Notes: generated by a model not told the origin, from the sequence alone. Shown: positions 40,150 to 50,174, counted from the first letter of the stretch. The stretch is DNA of 64,000 bases from Cohaesibacter sp. (GCA_025800145.1 JAOXSH010000065.1:1-64000), one strand, 5' to 3'. Made by a program: numbers and translations.

Positions 40150-43100
40150 TCAATCCTCAGACAAGATCTCTTCAATTCGCGCCTTGGCTCCGGCAAAATC
40201 CAGCTTACCTGATCCCAAGACGGGAACAGTGCTGTGAAAAATTTCTGACGGTACCATCAAATCACTGGCTTTGCGCGATTTGGCAAAGGCAACAAAAGCA
40301 GAGCGTTGAGCGCCGGGATGATCGGTGATCATAACCAGCCGTTCGCCTTTACGGGCATCGGGAACAGAGGCAACAACAGACAGATAGCCGGGCCACAATT
40401 CTTCGGCCAAAGCCTCAACCGCAGCAAGCGAAACCATTTCACCGCCAATTTTTGCAAAGCGTTTGGCGCGGCCACGAATGAAAACAAAATCATCCTCATC
40501 CACTTCCACAATATCACCAGTATCGTGCCAGCCATCTTGTGGTGGCTCAAGCTGGCCCGGTGTTTCAGAGCGTAAATAGCCAGCCATCACATTGGCACCG
40601 CGCACCCAAAGACGCCCGCCTTTTTCAATCCCCGGCACAGGCTCCAATTTATGCTCCACTCCGGGCATCAATTTACCGACAGAGCCGGTGCGGCTATACA
40701 TCGGCGTATTGACCGCCAAAATAGGAGCGGTTTCTGTGACGCCATAGCCTTCCAGAATACGCAGGCCAAACAATTCCATATAAACATGACGGGTGCTTGG
40801 CTTGACCGGTTCCGCCCCTGCAAAACAATAGCGAATAGAGCGAAAATCAAACGGATTGGCTGTGCGGGCATACCCTTGCAAAAACGTATCCGTTCCAAAC
40901 AAAATGGTGGCATTGCTGCCATAAATCAGCTCTGGAATTTCCTTATAATGCAAAGGCGATGGATAGAGATAAACCGGAACACCAGACAAAAGGGGAAGCA
41001 ATGTGCCCACAGTCAAACCAAAGGAATGGAACATCGGCAAGACATTGAACAATTTGTCAGAGGCATTGAAATCAATCCGGGCAGCGGCTTGCGCGGCATT
41101 GGCCAACATATTGCGATGGGTCAGCACAACCCCCTTGGGCAGTCCTTCAGACCCGGAGGTGAACAGGATCACACCCGCATCCTCTGCCTTGCTTTTGACT
41201 TTGGGCGCGCCACGGCCAATCAAGCCTGCAATCTTGTCACCGATCGTGAAAGTTTCACGCATTTCATCTACCCAGACAAAGCGCACAGCATTTGATACAT
41301 CTGCAACAACCTGCTCCAAGCCTGCCTGCTCAACAAAAGCTTTGGAACTGACAATGCTGGTCACCTCCGCCGCCTTGCAAGCCGCCAGAATATTGGCGGA
41401 ACCGGCAGTGAAATTGATCATGGCCGGCACTTTGCCCGCTGACATCAAGCCCAGCATCACCGCAACAGAGCCATTGGCATTGGGCAACATGAAGCCCACA
41501 TGCGCCTGATCGGCAAAATCCCTGGAAAATCGATTGGCCAAAACGCGCACACCGGTCAAAAGCCGACCATAAGTCAGGCTCCCGGTCAGCGGATCCTCAC
41601 AGGCCACCCGGCCAAATCCAAGCCCTTTGCCTGCCTTGATCACCTTTTCAAGCACAGTGATCTCGGTATTGGTGGTGCGAAAGGCAAGCTCTGACATGAC
41701 CTGATAGAGCATATTGCCCGCTTTTTGGCGGCGCTCCTTGCCGCTCAAATCATCCTCAAGCGTCAGTTCAACCGGCTCCAGAATTTTGACTTTCAGTTTG
41801 GGAAACAGCTTGCGCTTGACAAAATGAGAGGTCAGACGGGAAAAATAACTGCGCTCCAAACCATCAATACGGATCGGCGCCACCTTGGCCCCGGTCTTGT
41901 CCGCAATCATCGCCGCCCCATCATAGACCTTCATCAAACGTCCGGTAACGGTGATCCGCCCTTCAGGAAAAATCACCAGAGGCTTGCCCCGCTGCATGGC
42001 TTTGATCAAGGTGCGCGTTGCCATGGGCTTGGTGGGATCAAGGCTCAAAAAATCACAAAAAGACAGGAAAGGCCGCACCCACCAGCGTTGGGCCATCGTG
42101 TGATCAACCGCAAAAATCGGATCCTCATCTCCCAAAGCAAGCGCCAACGCACCATCCAGAAAACTAACATGGTTCAAGGCCAAAATAGGAGCAGGACCGG
42201 CCTTGGCCAAATTCTCACGCCCCTCCACTTCCAAACGAAAGACAATGCGATAGCAAAGCAACAAAAAGTCACGCAAAATATTGGTGGGCAGATAAACCAG
42301 AGACAAAAGCGCAACCACAGCATTGGCAACAGCCAGCCCCAAGAGAATATTGGCAAGGGTCAAACCATAAGCCTGCCCAAAAGCCACAAGACCACCGGCC
42401 CCGACCATGAAGGCAGAATTAAGCACATTCACCGCAGCAATCACCCGCGCCCGATGATCGACTTTTGCCCAAGCCTGCACCGCAGTAAAAGCAGGCACCA
42501 CAAGAAAAGCCCCGGCAAAAGCCAGCCCGGCCAAATCAAGCGCCACATGTTGGGGCAGAGCATGAGCAAAAAACTCCCAAACATTGGCGGCAGCCAACGG
42601 CTCTTGAATGCCAGAGAGGGTCACATAAAGATCAAAACCGAAAACAGCCATTAGCAAGGCCCCAAAAGGCGCAGGCAACAAAACAATCCGCGCCCCGCAA
42701 AGCCAAGCAGCAACCGCAGACCCCAACCCAATGAACAAAGCAAAGATCGCGAGATAGACCGTAATGGCCAGCTCATCGCCCCCCATCATCTGTTTGACCA
42801 TAGTCGGCAACACAGACAATACAATCGCACCAACCAGCCAAAACCATGACACAATCAAACTGGCCCGCCAGATCCGGCGTTCACTTTTCAGCTCTTTGAG
42901 CAACAGCCAAGTGGAGGCGAGAAAATTGCGATGCACATGCAACTGCGCATCCCCCGAACCGGTATTGGGAATAGAGCGTGAAAAATGCCAGGCAAGAAGC
43001 GAAAACAGCATCATCAAAGGGCCAAAGAGCATAATATTGACACCACCAACCGACGCCAACCCACCAACAATGGTGCCACCAAGAATGGCAACAAATGTTG

Positions 43101-43539
43101 CAGCCTCAATCCACGCATTGGCGCGGGGCAAATCCTGTTTTTCCAGATGATCGGGCAAAATGCCATATTTGATCGGCCCAAACAAAGCCGAGATGACACC
43201 AAACAGAAACAAAGCCCCCATCATCACCCAAACCGATGACAGTGCCAGACCAACAATCGAGATCAGCGCCGCCCCCATTTCAAAAAGCTTGAGCTTTTCA
43301 GCCATTCGCCCCTTGTCATATTTATCGGCCAGCTCCCCGCCAAGGGCCGAAAACAGCAAAAAGGGCAACATGAAAATGGCCCCCGCCAGCGTCACCATTG
43401 AGGCCGCTTCTTGAGTAGTTAGCGTCGCAAGGATCAGAAAAATCAGAGAATTTTTGAGAAAATTATCATTGAACGCAGACAAAAACTGCGTCCAGAATAA
43501 AGGTGCAAAGCGATCCGACTGTAACAAATGAATGCGCAT
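40150..43539 (-). CDS. LplT-like MFS + PlsC acyltransferase + AMP-binding fusion (acyl-[ACP]--phospholipid O-acyltransferase/acyl-ACP synthetase, Aas-like)
   Basis: N-terminal MFS (FWTQFLSAFNDNFLKNSLIFLI), NHVSFLDGAL and VIFPEGRIT (PlsC), LFTSGSEGLPKGVVLTHRN (AMP-binding). Likely start MRIHLLQSD at 43539. Confidence 0.93.
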   Translation of the reverse strand: MRIHLLQSDRFAPLFWTQFLSAFNDNFLKNSLIFLILATLTTQEAASMVTLAGAIFMLPFLLFSALGGELADKYDKGRMAEKLKLFEMGAALISIVGLALSSVWVMMGALFLFGVISALFGPIKYGILPDHLEKQDLPRANAWIEAATFVAILGGTIVGGLASVGGVNIMLFGPLMMLFSLLAWHFSRSIPNTGSGDAQLHVHRNFLASTWLLLKELKSERRIWRASLIVSWFWLVGAIVLSVLPTMVKQMMGGDELAITVYLAIFALFIGLGSAVAAWLCGARIVLLPAPFGALLMAVFGFDLYVTLSGIQEPLAAANVWEFFAHALPQHVALDLAGLAFAGAFLVVPAFTAVQAWAKVDHRARVIAAVNVLNSAFMVGAGGLVAFGQAYGLTLANILLGLAVANAVVALLSLVYLPTNILRDFLLLCYRIVFRLEVEGRENLAKAGPAPILALNHVSFLDGALALALGDEDPIFAVDHTMAQRWWVRPFLSFCDFLSLDPTKPMATRTLIKAMQRGKPLVIFPEGRITVTGRLMKVYDGAAMIADKTGAKVAPIRIDGLERSYFSRLTSHFVKRKLFPKLKVKILEPVELTLEDDLSGKERRQKAGNMLYQVMSELAFRTTNTEITVLEKVIKAGKGLGFGRVACEDPLTGSLTYGRLLTGVRVLANRFSRDFADQAHVGFMLPNANGSVAVMLGLMSAGKVPAMINFTAGSANILAACKAAEVTSIVSSKAFVEQAGLEQVVADVSNAVRFVWVDEMRETFTIGDKIAGLIGRGAPKVKSKAEDAGVILFTSGSEGLPKGVVLTHRNMLANAAQAAARIDFNASDKLFNVLPMFHSFGLTVGTLLPLLSGVPVYLYPSPLHYKEIPELIYGSNATILFGTDTFLQGYARTANPFDFRSIRYCFAGAEPVKPSTRHVYMELFGLRILEGYGVTETAPILAVNTPMYSRTGSVGKLMPGVEHKLEPVPGIEKGGRLWVRGANVMAGYLRSETPGQLEPPQDGWHDTGDIVEVDEDDFVFIRGRAKRFAKIGGEMVSLAAVEALAEELWPGYLSVVASVPDARKGERLVMITDHPGAQRSAFVAFAKSRKASDLMVPSEIFHSTVPVLGSGKLDFAGAKARIEEILSED

Positions 43540-43660
43540 TGTCTCTCTTTCTTTATAAAACCACCACTGCCCTGACATTGGCTCTCAATAGGCGCATTTG
43601 TATGGCTGCACTTTGAGACTTGACAAATGCTGACAAGAAAAGCGTCTTTATCGCCCTTGT

Positions 43661-43710
43661 TATACCAACGGCACGAAAGATTAACCCATATGACCGGATT
43701 TTATTGGCCA
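43661..43710. repeat. Family A element (TTATACCAACGGCACGAAAGATTAACCCATATGACCGGATTTTATTGGCC), distal end degraded
   Basis: Matches 9777-9820 over most of its length. Confidence 0.8.
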
Positions 43711-43802
43711 GATTGAGTCAAAATGCCAGAAGCATCAAAATTATTCACCTCCCACCCGATGAAAAACAGCAAGCGCACTTGCTTTCCCCCCAAAGCAGGA
43801 AT

Positions 43803-43873
43803 ATGAACAACGTTCATAGACTTCAATAAACAAAAATTGAACATTGTTCAATAGAAAAATGAACAATGTTCAT
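43803..43873. promoter_or_regulatory. Three palindromic operators for the adjacent TetR regulator
   Basis: ATGAACAACGTTCAT (43803-43817), TTGAACATTGTTCAA (43837-43851), ATGAACAATGTTCAT (43859-43873); all TGAACNNNGTTCA. Confidence 0.85.
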
Positions 43874-43914
43874 AAATTTATATCAGATCCAAAGATCAAA
43901 CAGGACAGATCACA

Positions 43915-44532
43915 ATGAGCGACAAACGCGAGGCGAAAAAAGCAGCATTGCGCACACACCTGTTAGAGGCCACAACACAGCAAATCTGCCAAAAAGGGGT
44001 GGAAGAGATCCGCGCCCGCGATATCGCCAAGCATGTTGGCTGCGCTGTTGGCTCTCTGTACACCGCCTTTGAAGACCTTGACGATCTGATTTTGCACGTC
44101 AATTCCCAAACCTTGCAAAAGCTCGACGAAGCCCTGACAAAAGGCAGGCCAGATCAGGCCTCGCCGCAAACATGCATGGAAAAACTCGCCTGCGACTATC
44201 TGGATTTTGCCAGCACCCATTATCGCCTCTGGACAGCCCTCTTCGATCATAAATGGCCAGAAGGAAAAGCGGTTCCCCAATGGCATTTGGACAATCAGCA
44301 AAAGCTTTTCCTGCAAATTGCAGGCCCGCTTAAAGAGCTGTTGCCAAAAGCAGATCAGGATCATTTGTTGCTGGAAGCCAGAACATTCTTTGCGGCCATT
44401 CACGGCATCATCACATTAAGCCTGCAAGAACGCTATGCCGCCGTCGACAAAACCATACTGAAACAGCAAATCATCAAATTCACACATTTGATCTTGTCAG
44501 GCTTGCAAACGCAAGAAGACCTAAAACCCTGA
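43915..44532 (+). CDS. TetR/AcrR-family transcriptional regulator
   Basis: LRTHLLEATTQQICQKGVEEIRARDIAKHVGCAVGSLYTAFEDLDDLILHVN. Confidence 0.92.
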   Translation: MSDKREAKKAALRTHLLEATTQQICQKGVEEIRARDIAKHVGCAVGSLYTAFEDLDDLILHVNSQTLQKLDEALTKGRPDQASPQTCMEKLACDYLDFASTHYRLWTALFDHKWPEGKAVPQWHLDNQQKLFLQIAGPLKELLPKADQDHLLLEARTFFAAIHGIITLSLQERYAAVDKTILKQQIIKFTHLILSGLQTQEDLKP

Positions 44533-44561
44533 TTCAAAAGTCTTGGACCAAAGCCCTAGGC

Positions 44562-45160
44562 TCAAACCTCATCCACCAACCACTTGCGCAACTCTGTCTT
44601 TAAAATCTTGCCATAAGACCAACGGCCTGAAAGATTGCCGCAAGAAATCATCACCCCCTTGGGCGTGCCTGTGGTGCCAGACGTATAAAACAGCCAAGCC
44701 ATATCATCAGCTGTCAGGGAAACAGGAGCCTCCAGCCCCTGCCCCTCTTTCATCTGGGAAAAAGCGCTCTGTTCAACAAAAATAAGAGCGCAAGCCCGTT
44801 CATCCATCAAGTCTTCCAGACCCTTGGCAATATCTTGCGAAACAAAGGCAAAATCGGCACCAGAATTGTCCAAGATCCATGCAGCTTCGCGAATATGCAA
44901 TTTGCTATTGATCGCCACCGCCACCGCCCGGCATACCAAATGCCATAAAGCGCAATCAGATAATCAGGCCGGTTGCTCATAAACACACCAACCCGGTCCC
45001 CTTGCCGAACACCGCGCTGACGCAAAGCACGCCCCACAGCACAGGCGGCTTTGTCAAACTGCGCATAATCGGCAATCAGGGCGTCCCCCAAAAACAAAGA
45101 CTGGAGCTTTTTCCTTCCTCACGAAAGCATAATTTCCAAGCCGTTTCAAAGGATCAAATC
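44562..45160 (-). pseudogene. Acyl-CoA synthetase (AMP-binding) pseudogene: frameshifts plus large internal deletion
   Basis: Reverse-frame pieces NYAFVRKEKAPVFVFG | GDALIADYAQFDKAACAVGRALRQRGVRQGDRVGVFMSNRPDYLIALYGIWYAG | AVAVAINSKLHIREAAWILDNSG...FYTSGTTGTPKGVMISCGNL | SYGKILKTELRKWLVDEV*. Confidence 0.85.
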
Positions 45161-45237
45161 AACATTGCCAAAGACAGCGACTTTGCAATATATTAACATA
45201 AATGAATATGTGAACATAAAGACTGGGGGATGCAGAG

Positions 45238-46155
45238 ATGGACCGGCGGGACTTTCTGAAATCAACAGCGGCACTGACAGGTGGGCTTGCGCTAAACGCG
45301 CTCGCCCCTAGCTTTGCCAAAGCCAGTCTGACTATTGGCTCTGCCACACTCTCAACTTTGAGCGATGGCTTTCTAACGCTTCCCGGCACCATGGCCTATA
45401 ACCATTTGCCAGAAAAAGAGCTGCAAACCATCATCAAAACCTACAAACTGGATCGAACACGCATCACGCCAGACTGCAACATCACCTTGCTTCAGGATGG
45501 CCCCAGAAATATCCTCTTTGATGTCGGTGCCGGGCCAAATTTCATGCCCAGCGCAGGAAAATTGCTACAAACATTGCAAACCACATCCCTGACCCCCGAC
45601 GATATCACCCATGTTATTTTTACCCACGCCCATCCCGACCATCTCTGGGGATTGCTGGATGACTTTGACGATCCGCTCTTTCCAAATGCCACCTATCTGA
45701 TGGGAAAAAGTGAGTGGGACTATTGGATGCACCCGCAAACGGTCAATAGCATCATCCCCTCGCGCCAATCTTTTGCCGTTGGTGCCAAAAACCGACTTGA
45801 AACATTGCAAGACAGCATTCTTCTTTTCAAAGATGGAGAGGAAATTCTGCCCAATATTGCCGCCCATGCCTGTTTTGGCCACACGCCGGGCCATATGGCC
45901 TTTGAAATACGCCAAAATGCACAATCAGCCATGATTGTCGGCGATGCCATTGGCAATCATCATATCGCTTTCGAAAAACCGGACTGGCATTCTGGCTCCG
46001 ATCAAGACCGTGACATGGGGGCCAAAAGCCGCACAAGGCTTTTGGACAAAATCGCAACAGACAACAGCCATTTGGTCGGCTTTCATCTGCCCAACGGCGG
46101 CATAGGCCGTTGCCAGCGCAAAAATAACAGCTATCACTTCATTTCAAAGGCTTGA
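45238..46155 (+). CDS. Tat-exported MBL-fold metallo-hydrolase
   Basis: MDRRDFLKSTAALTGGLALNALAPSFAKA Tat signal; VIFTHAHPDHLWGLLDDF; CFGHTPGHMAFE. Confidence 0.9.
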   Translation: MDRRDFLKSTAALTGGLALNALAPSFAKASLTIGSATLSTLSDGFLTLPGTMAYNHLPEKELQTIIKTYKLDRTRITPDCNITLLQDGPRNILFDVGAGPNFMPSAGKLLQTLQTTSLTPDDITHVIFTHAHPDHLWGLLDDFDDPLFPNATYLMGKSEWDYWMHPQTVNSIIPSRQSFAVGAKNRLETLQDSILLFKDGEEILPNIAAHACFGHTPGHMAFEIRQNAQSAMIVGDAIGNHHIAFEKPDWHSGSDQDRDMGAKSRTRLLDKIATDNSHLVGFHLPNGGIGRCQRKNNSYHFISKA

Positions 46156-46157
46156 TC

Positions 46158-47108
46158 ATGAAACATCTGCTCTTAACTGCCACCTTTGCCCTATGCACCA
46201 CCGCTCTTCAGGCAAGCGAGGATATTGCCGATCAATATCCCGGTTCCATACTCTATTCAAAACCGGTAGAAGTCATTCCCCATGTCTTTTCTGCCATTGG
46301 TGCCACAGCTCCACCCACATATGACAATAGCGGCCATAACAACAATCTCAGCTTCATCATCACCGGTGAGGGCGTGGTCGTGGTCAATAGCGGCGGGGCC
46401 TATAGCATCGCCAAAGCCTTGCATGACGAAATCAAAACCCAAACCAGACAACCGGTCAAACTGGTAATCAACGAAAACGGCCAAGGCCATGCCATGCTCG
46501 GCAACGCCTATTGGGCAGAACAAGGGGTAAAAATCATCGCCCATAGCGATGCCGCAAGCGAATTTGAAGATTATGGCCAGCAAGCACTGGATGCCATGAA
46601 GCGCATCAACAAAGAAAAAGCAGAAAACACCAGCCTTGTCGGCCCCACAGAAGTCTTTGATCAGGCATATAACATCACCATGGGCGCATTTGAAATAGAA
46701 GCCCGCTATCTCGGCCCGGCCCATAGTCCCGGTGACATTGTTGTCTGGCTACCCAAACAAAGCCTTGTGATTTCCGGGGATGTTGCCTTTCATGAACGGA
46801 TGCTACCCATATTCGACCATACCATGACGGCTGATTGGCTGGAGACATGGGACAATGAATTTGAAAAGCTCAACGCCACTTATGTCATTCCCGGTCATGG
46901 TCACCCCACCAATATGGCGCAGGTCCGCCGCTATACAAAAGACTATCTGAAATATTTACGCGGCAAAATCGGCACCCATCTGGAAAATGGCGGCTCGCTC
47001 AAAGACGCCTATTATATTGACCAAAGCCCCTATAAACATCTCGATACATTTGAAGAATTGGCCACAAAAAATGCTGGCCGCGTCTATGAGCAAATGGAAT
47101 TTGAGTGA
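46158..47108 (+). CDS. Secreted MBL-fold hydrolase, SoxH-like
   Basis: Signal peptide; VINENGQGHAMLGN, YLGPAHSPGDIVVWLP, ISGDVAFHERMLP, VIPGHGHPT. Confidence 0.8.
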   Translation: MKHLLLTATFALCTTALQASEDIADQYPGSILYSKPVEVIPHVFSAIGATAPPTYDNSGHNNNLSFIITGEGVVVVNSGGAYSIAKALHDEIKTQTRQPVKLVINENGQGHAMLGNAYWAEQGVKIIAHSDAASEFEDYGQQALDAMKRINKEKAENTSLVGPTEVFDQAYNITMGAFEIEARYLGPAHSPGDIVVWLPKQSLVISGDVAFHERMLPIFDHTMTADWLETWDNEFEKLNATYVIPGHGHPTNMAQVRRYTKDYLKYLRGKIGTHLENGGSLKDAYYIDQSPYKHLDTFEELATKNAGRVYEQMEFE

Positions 47109-47153
47109 ATAAAACCGATAATGGTTGATCAGCCCTCAAGTCTAAATCAGACA

Positions 47154-48272
47154 CTAAGCAGCGGGCTGATCAACAAGCCACTGGGTAAGCAAACCACCAA
47201 CCCACATGGAAAAAATAGCCACCCAAGCGGTGATGGCAAAGATTGATCCGCCAGTCACACCCGCTCCCACAGCGCAGCCCCCGGCCAGCATCGAGCCAAA
47301 GCCCATCAAAAAAGCGCCAAGAAAATACCGCTCCATTCTGGTCTCCGGCCCAAAGCGCTGGATCTCAAATTCCCCGCTCAAAACAGCCATCAAACCAGAT
47401 CCCAAAAACACACCGGGCACCAGACCAAGCCCAAAACTCAGTCCAATATCACGCTCATTGACCAACGCCATCAGGGTATCGGTTGACGGACCTGTAAAGC
47501 TGACAGATTGCACGCTGATCGGCTCAAAGGAAATTTGCGAAATCTGATAGCTCAACACCCAACCAAAAGCGACGGCAAACCCAACCAGCCCCGCCCCCAA
47601 GCCATGGCTCAGTCTCACATTGCGATATCTGGCCAATCCAAAGGCAAGCACCAAAACCAGCAAAGCGACCAAAGCCGCCCCCCCGTTGGACAGAGAGACA
47701 ATATGCAGCAAATTTCGGCCCTCTCCCCCATCCACCAGCCATAAGCCACCAATCCATTCGCGCGCCGGGGCCAAAATTCCGCGCAAGGAAGCCTGCGCCA
47801 CAAGGGTTAAAATCAAACCGGTAACAATGGCGCGCAAATTCCCCGTCGCCGCCAACACCAAAAGGCGACTGGCACAACCACGCGCCAGCACCATGCCAAT
47901 GCCAAACATCACACCGCCAACAATGGCCCCAGACATGGACCCGGTCGCGGACAATTGACGCGCATCACTCACATCAAGAATTTCAAAGAAAAGCGCGGTC
48001 TGCACAAAGAAAACAGCAGCAGAAAAAGCCAGCAGCCAAAGACCCAACTTTGCGCCCATCACACGGCCCGCAGTCTCAATGATCGCTGCCCGCAAACAAA
48101 ATCTGGAATGCTGTGCTGCCGCTCCAAACAACAGCCCAACCAGCAATCCGCTTAGCATCATGACAGTATCATCACCAAGCGCATCAATCATGGCTTCCAA
48201 CATCAGCCCATCCTTCACACTCTTTATGTCCTGAGCCAAGCCCACAATCACAAAGAGAACAGCACAGCGCAC
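47154..48272 (-). CDS. YeeE/YedE-family sulfur-compound transporter (SoxT-like)
   Basis: GLLFGAAAQHSRFCLRAAI, MVLARGCASRLLVLAATGNLRA, LAGGCAVGAGVTGGS. Confidence 0.88.
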   Translation of the reverse strand: MRCAVLFVIVGLAQDIKSVKDGLMLEAMIDALGDDTVMMLSGLLVGLLFGAAAQHSRFCLRAAIIETAGRVMGAKLGLWLLAFSAAVFFVQTALFFEILDVSDARQLSATGSMSGAIVGGVMFGIGMVLARGCASRLLVLAATGNLRAIVTGLILTLVAQASLRGILAPAREWIGGLWLVDGGEGRNLLHIVSLSNGGAALVALLVLVLAFGLARYRNVRLSHGLGAGLVGFAVAFGWVLSYQISQISFEPISVQSVSFTGPSTDTLMALVNERDIGLSFGLGLVPGVFLGSGLMAVLSGEFEIQRFGPETRMERYFLGAFLMGFGSMLAGGCAVGAGVTGGSIFAITAWVAIFSMWVGGLLTQWLVDQPAA

Positions 48273-48346
48273 TCACCCCTCAACAAGCGCGCCATACAAA
48301 GCGTAAACAGCCAAATCCGGGATTCGGAGACAAGCACACAAATGCG

Positions 48347-48802
48347 CTAATCCTTGATGGCCTGATTGGCAATATCAGCCAGCAAAGCCTCGACCTCTTT
48401 CATCGGCCCCGCCGGATAGACAGGATGGCCAATCTCAACCTTGCCCTCTCGCTTGGTGACAAACACCTTATAAGGGCAATAAGCAATATTGGCCGGATCC
48501 GCTTCCATCACTTTGCGCGACAAAACAGCAGAGCAAAACAAATAGATGTCGGCCTTTTCAAACAATGGCTTGGTTGAGCCAACATCTTTGCCCGTCCGGT
48601 TCAGCATATCCCCTGTATGGCTGACATAATCAATCACCAGCCCTTTATCGACAATCGCACTTTCCACGCCAAAGGCAGCATCTTCAAATGCACCATCAAA
48701 CGCATAGGTCTTGGCAATGGCACCCCCTGCATGGGCGGCACCCGCAGTCAAAGCCAACCCCAAGGCAGCCCCGATCAAAACCCGTTTTTGTGATTGTGTC
48801 AT
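48347..48802 (-). CDS. DUF302 domain protein with signal peptide
   Basis: MTQSQKRVLIGAALGLALTAGAAHAGG...; KADIYLFCSAVLSRKVMEADPANIAYCPYKVFVTKREGKVEIGHPVYP. Confidence 0.85.
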   Translation of the reverse strand: MTQSQKRVLIGAALGLALTAGAAHAGGAIAKTYAFDGAFEDAAFGVESAIVDKGLVIDYVSHTGDMLNRTGKDVGSTKPLFEKADIYLFCSAVLSRKVMEADPANIAYCPYKVFVTKREGKVEIGHPVYPAGPMKEVEALLADIANQAIKD

Positions 48803-48905
48803 TGTTCCATTCCTCCTTATTGTTATCTTTGTAACATCACAGAACCACGGCATGGCAGAGCGTTTGCCCCACTCTGCCCGCCATGGCCTCGAAACCACCT
48901 TTCAG

Positions 48906-50174
48906 TCATCCAAACATGTCTTTGGTGATGCCTGCATACCAGCCTTCCGATTCCTTGTAATTGTTCGCCCGTGTCGCTGCATCTTCACCCGTCTTGGAAA
49001 TGAAGCCCGAAACCTTGGCAATTTTTTCATCGGTCGCCTTATAGCTGGCCCCAACCTTGACCCCATCATCATCGTCAATCAACGACCAACAAGTATTGGA
49101 AAATTTCGCAGGAAAGATCTTCGACCCCGTCAATGCCCCACGAATGGCATTGGCACAAACTTTTGCCTGACTATTGGCCGCAAAGCCGGACTTTGGCATA
49201 TCCCCTTGTAAGGCTGCATCGCCCAGCACATGAATATCCTTATCCGCCTTTGACGACATATCCCTTGCATGGACAGGGGCCCAGCGCCCATCGGACACAT
49301 CGGCAACTTCAGCAATGCGCCCTGCTTTCATCGCCGGTATCACATTACAAACATCAACCTTGGTCACCTCGCCATCAATGCTCAACGTCATCTCATCTGG
49401 ATTGACAACGACATTGTCACCACCAAAATCTGGCCCAATCCAATCAATCATGCCATCATAATGCGTGCCCCATCCCTCTTGAAACAAAGCCATTTTAGAA
49501 AATTTCGGCTTGGGATCCGCCACCAGAATTTTAGCAGTTGGATTATGGGTTTTCAGCAAATACGCCACCATCGAAATCCGCTCATATGGCCCCGGAGGAC
49601 AGCGAAACGGATTGGGCGGCGCAACCATGGCAAACACCCCACCAGCAGGCATTGCCATGACTTGGGCTTTGAGCAATTCGGTTTGCGAGCCAGCCTTATA
49701 GGCATGGGGCATTTTATTCTGGGCCAGAATATCCCAGCCAGCCACCGAACCCTCCACGAAATCAATACCCGGCGACAGGATCAATTTGTCATAAGGCACC
49801 CGCGCGCCCCCTGCCAGCCTCACATATTTCTTGTCGCGATCCACGCCAACAGCCCAATCATGCACCACATTGACGCCATAGCCAGAGGCAAGCGTGCCGT
49901 AGGAATGGGCCAGATCATCCAGATTTTTGAACCCACCAAGATAAAGATTGGAGAAGAAACAGGTATAATAGCTTCGGCTTGGCTCGATCAGGGTAACATC
50001 CAGCGCCCCTTTGCTGTCTTTGGCAAGATAACGCGCCGCCGTTGCCCCGCCAGCTCCACCGCCAATCACCACCACTTTGGGCGTCCCATTGCCTTTGGCA
50101 AAACCATACGGCATAGCAAGGCTGGACGCAGCAACAGCTGCCCCACCCATAAAGACCCGTCTATCCAATCCCAT
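48906..50174 (-). CDS. soxF: SoxF-type flavocytochrome c sulfide dehydrogenase flavoprotein subunit
   Basis: MGLDRRVFMGGAAVAASSLAMPYGFAKG Tat signal; VVVIGGGAGGATAARYLAK; DKLILSPGIDF; HVLGDAA; WSLIDDDDGVKVGASYKA. Confidence 0.93.
   Translation of the reverse strand: MGLDRRVFMGGAAVAASSLAMPYGFAKGNGTPKVVVIGGGAGGATAARYLAKDSKGALDVTLIEPSRSYYTCFFSNLYLGGFKNLDDLAHSYGTLASGYGVNVVHDWAVGVDRDKKYVRLAGGARVPYDKLILSPGIDFVEGSVAGWDILAQNKMPHAYKAGSQTELLKAQVMAMPAGGVFAMVAPPNPFRCPPGPYERISMVAYLLKTHNPTAKILVADPKPKFSKMALFQEGWGTHYDGMIDWIGPDFGGDNVVVNPDEMTLSIDGEVTKVDVCNVIPAMKAGRIAEVADVSDGRWAPVHARDMSSKADKDIHVLGDAALQGDMPKSGFAANSQAKVCANAIRGALTGSKIFPAKFSNTCWSLIDDDDGVKVGASYKATDEKIAKVSGFISKTGEDAATRANNYKESEGWYAGITKDMFG

Noticed and set aside
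41725-42654. 309-aa plus-strand ORF
   Set aside because: Antisense to the Aas-like fusion gene; Gln/His/Lys-rich shadow translation.
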